Shown one piece after another: positions 62,590 through 64,000 of a DNA stretch of 64,000 bases. Each line of letters begins with the position of its first letter. Within the stretch, counting starts at the first letter, position 1. The notes under the pieces were generated by a model that was not told the DNA's origin, made no database searches, and worked only from the letters and a program-made list of their open reading frames with translations. Source of the stretch: Sphingomonas anseongensis (lineage in GTDB: Bacteria > Pseudomonadota > Alphaproteobacteria > Sphingomonadales > Sphingomonadaceae); assembly GCF_023516495.1 (NCBI RefSeq), contig NZ_JAMGBC010000001.1, positions 992,001 to 1,056,000 on the forward strand. The letters run 5' to 3'. Position numbers and translations under genes: made by a program.

Positions 62590-63792
62590 ATGAGCCTCTC
62601 CGCAGATGAGCAGCAAGCGGTTGAACGCGCGGCTGACGAGCCGATGCTCGACCAGGTGCTGGCGTGGAGCGCGATCAACAGCGGATCGCGCAACCTGCCG
62701 GGCCTCGAGCGCGTCGCGGCGGTGCTCGCCGATGCATTCTCGGTTCTTCCAGGACAGATAGAACTCGTCGATCCAGCGCCGGTCGAGACGGTCGATTCCG
62801 CAGGGCGGAACGTGACGCTGGAGCATGGCCAGAACATCCGCCTCAAGGTCCGGGTGGATGCGCCCGTGCAACTCCTGCTCACCGGCCACATGGACACCGT
62901 CTTCCCCGTCGATCACGCTTTCCAGTCGACCCGCTGGCTCGAGGACGGCGTCCTGAACGGTCCCGGAGTGGCCGACATGAAAGGCGGGCTGGCAGTGATG
63001 CTTGCGGCGCTGAAAGCCGTAGAGGAGAGCCCCAAGGGGTCCAGCCTTGGCTATGAAGTCATCATCAACAGCGACGAGGAAGTGGGATCGCTCGGCTCCG
63101 CGGCACTGCTTGCCGATGCGGCTGCAGGAAAGCGCGCCGCGCTCACCTATGAGCCGTCAGCGCTTCCGGACGGCACCTTTGCCGGTGCCCGCCCCGGAAG
63201 CGGCAATTATTCCTTCGTTGTCCGCGGCCGTTCCGCCCATGCCGGCCGCAACCCCGAGGACGGCCGCAACGCCCTCCTCGCAGCCGCCGACCTCGCGCTA
63301 CGCCTCGATTCGCTCAGGCGCGACGGACTGACCGTGAACCCGGCACGGATCGAAGGCGGAAGCCCCAGCAACGTCGTTCCCGACATGGCTGTCCTCCGGG
63401 TGAATCTCAGGCCGCGCACTCCGGAAATCGAGGCCGACACCAGGCTCCGGATCGATGAAATCGTCGCCGCCGTAGCAACGACCCGCGACGTCTCGATCGA
63501 AGCACACGGCGGCTTCGGCCGCCCGCCCAAGCCGATGACGCCGGAAATGGAGAAACTGTTCGACCTGGTGAAGCAGGCGGGCGCCGACCTCGGCCAACCA
63601 ATCGGGTGGAAGGCCACAGGCGGCGTGTGCGACGGCAATAATATCGCGGCTTGCAGAGTGCCCGTCGTTGACACGATGGGCGTCCGCGGCGGCAAGATCC
63701 ACAGCATGGAGGAATTTCTGATCAGCGAAAGTCTCGGTGAACGGGCAGCGCTTTCGGCGCTGACCATCCTTCGAATTGCCGAGGGCTTATGA
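62590..63792 (+). CDS. M20-family hydrolase
   Basis: 400 residues from MSLSADEQQAVERA. Metal ligands: LTGHMDTVFPVD, GVADMKGGLAVML, and DEEVGSLGSAALL with the catalytic Glu; His in RGRSAHAGRNPEDGRN. M20 enzymes remove acyl groups or residues from small amides. The stop overlaps the astA start as ATGA, so it is coupled to arginine succinyltransferase. A role in arginine breakdown, perhaps standing in for the desuccinylase, is inference. Confidence 0.9.
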   Translation: MSLSADEQQAVERAADEPMLDQVLAWSAINSGSRNLPGLERVAAVLADAFSVLPGQIELVDPAPVETVDSAGRNVTLEHGQNIRLKVRVDAPVQLLLTGHMDTVFPVDHAFQSTRWLEDGVLNGPGVADMKGGLAVMLAALKAVEESPKGSSLGYEVIINSDEEVGSLGSAALLADAAAGKRAALTYEPSALPDGTFAGARPGSGNYSFVVRGRSAHAGRNPEDGRNALLAAADLALRLDSLRRDGLTVNPARIEGGSPSNVVPDMAVLRVNLRPRTPEIEADTRLRIDEIVAAVATTRDVSIEAHGGFGRPPKPMTPEMEKLFDLVKQAGADLGQPIGWKATGGVCDGNNIAACRVPVVDTMGVRGGKIHSMEEFLISESLGERAALSALTILRIAEGL

Positions 63793-64000
63793 CCATGCGC
63801 GTTCGGCCGGCGAGAGCGGAAGATTTTCCGGCGATCTACAAGATGGCGAAGCTGACCGGCGGCGGGTTCACCAACCTACCTCCCGACAAGGCAACTCTGG
63901 TCGAGAAGCTGGCGCGGTCCGCCGCGTCGTTCGAGCGCGAGGACGACGAGCAGAGCGGCGACCTCTATGTGTTCGTTCTTGAGGATGCGAAAACGAAAGC
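63789..64000 (+). CDS. astA: Arginine N-succinyltransferase (3' end cut by window)
   Basis: Only the first 70 codons are in the window. MTMRVRPARAEDFPAIYKMA, LTGGGFTNLPPDKATLVEKL and GDLYVFVLEDAKTK match the AstA N-terminus closely. AstA starts the ammonia-producing arginine succinyltransferase route. Its start is 4 nt inside the M20 gene end. Confidence 0.9.
   Translation, partial: MTMRVRPARAEDFPAIYKMAKLTGGGFTNLPPDKATLVEKLARSAASFEREDDEQSGDLYVFVLEDAKTK

Noticed and set aside
63776-63982. A 68-codon frame at the right edge
   Set aside because: It is out of frame with the clear AstA N-terminus at 63789 and is Arg/Gly-rich shadow sequence.

Overview
The window is GC-rich chromosomal DNA (roughly mid-60s percent by eye) from an alphaproteobacterium, most likely a member of the Sphingomonadaceae. 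The evidence is the protein content and order: accA-xerD-aroK, radA-cvpA, purF-SDR, comF-grxC-nitrilase-DUF1178, a DUF6356 protein, an entericidin pair, a WGxxG-CTERM protein, and many genes joined by 4-nt ATGA or GTGA overlaps. Both window ends cut a gene: nusG on the left and astA on the right. No gene-free stretch exceeds 300 bases; the longest, 13858-14131, is the rplJ leader.

1-25.7 kb is the nusG-rplK-rplA-rplJ-rplL-rpoB-rpoC transcription/translation cluster, interrupted three times. Between nusG and rplK lies about 7 kb with a restriction-modification-like operon (HTH-fused methylase, Eco57I-type methylase, GIY-YIG-like/SF2 helicase), a putative DNA-binding protein, a cupin protein and a DUF2501 protein. 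Between rplA and rplJ lie an exported CotH-like protein translationally coupled to an exported PPP-family phosphatase, and an M1 aminopeptidase. Between rplL and rpoB lie a polytopic membrane protein and a DOPA-dioxygenase-like protein. Leader hairpins precede rplK, rpoB and rpoC.

25.7-33.6 kb holds two tandem entericidin-type lipoproteins with their own terminators, thyA, a coiled-coil protein, folE with an FAD protein, tRNA-Arg(CCT), the comF-grxC-nitrilase-DUF1178 operon, a methyltransferase-like protein and an orphan Flp pilin. 33.6-39.5 kb holds an M48 protease with a LysM-like end, accA, xerD, a large exported protein, a 44-residue membrane protein and aroK. The expected aroB is missing; a Kef-type transporter gene overlaps the aroK 3' end tail to tail, which suggests a synteny breakpoint.

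39.5-45.4 kb is a six-gene leftward operon (radA, NTF2-like, cvpA, cysS, iron-sulfur scaffold, Kef) in which the last five genes overlap by 4 nt. 45.4-55.2 kb holds an MFS transporter, a PAS-GGDEF-EAL-PilZ regulator, a GST, a secreted Tyr-rich protein, an acyl-CoA dehydrogenase and purF-SDR. 55.2-64 kb holds a membrane hydrolase, a 2-oxoacid:ferredoxin oxidoreductase operon with a 28-residue membrane microprotein between the two subunit genes, a DUF3313 protein, rppH, a PilZ protein, an L,D-transpeptidase, a WGxxG-CTERM protein, and an M20 hydrolase coupled to astA.

Most genes are housekeeping. The items most worth following up are the interrupted nusG-rplK interval with its methylase/helicase operon, the exported CotH-like/PPP pair, and the KorA-microprotein-KorB arrangement. 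No transposase, integrase of mobile type, CRISPR array, prophage or rRNA was seen.
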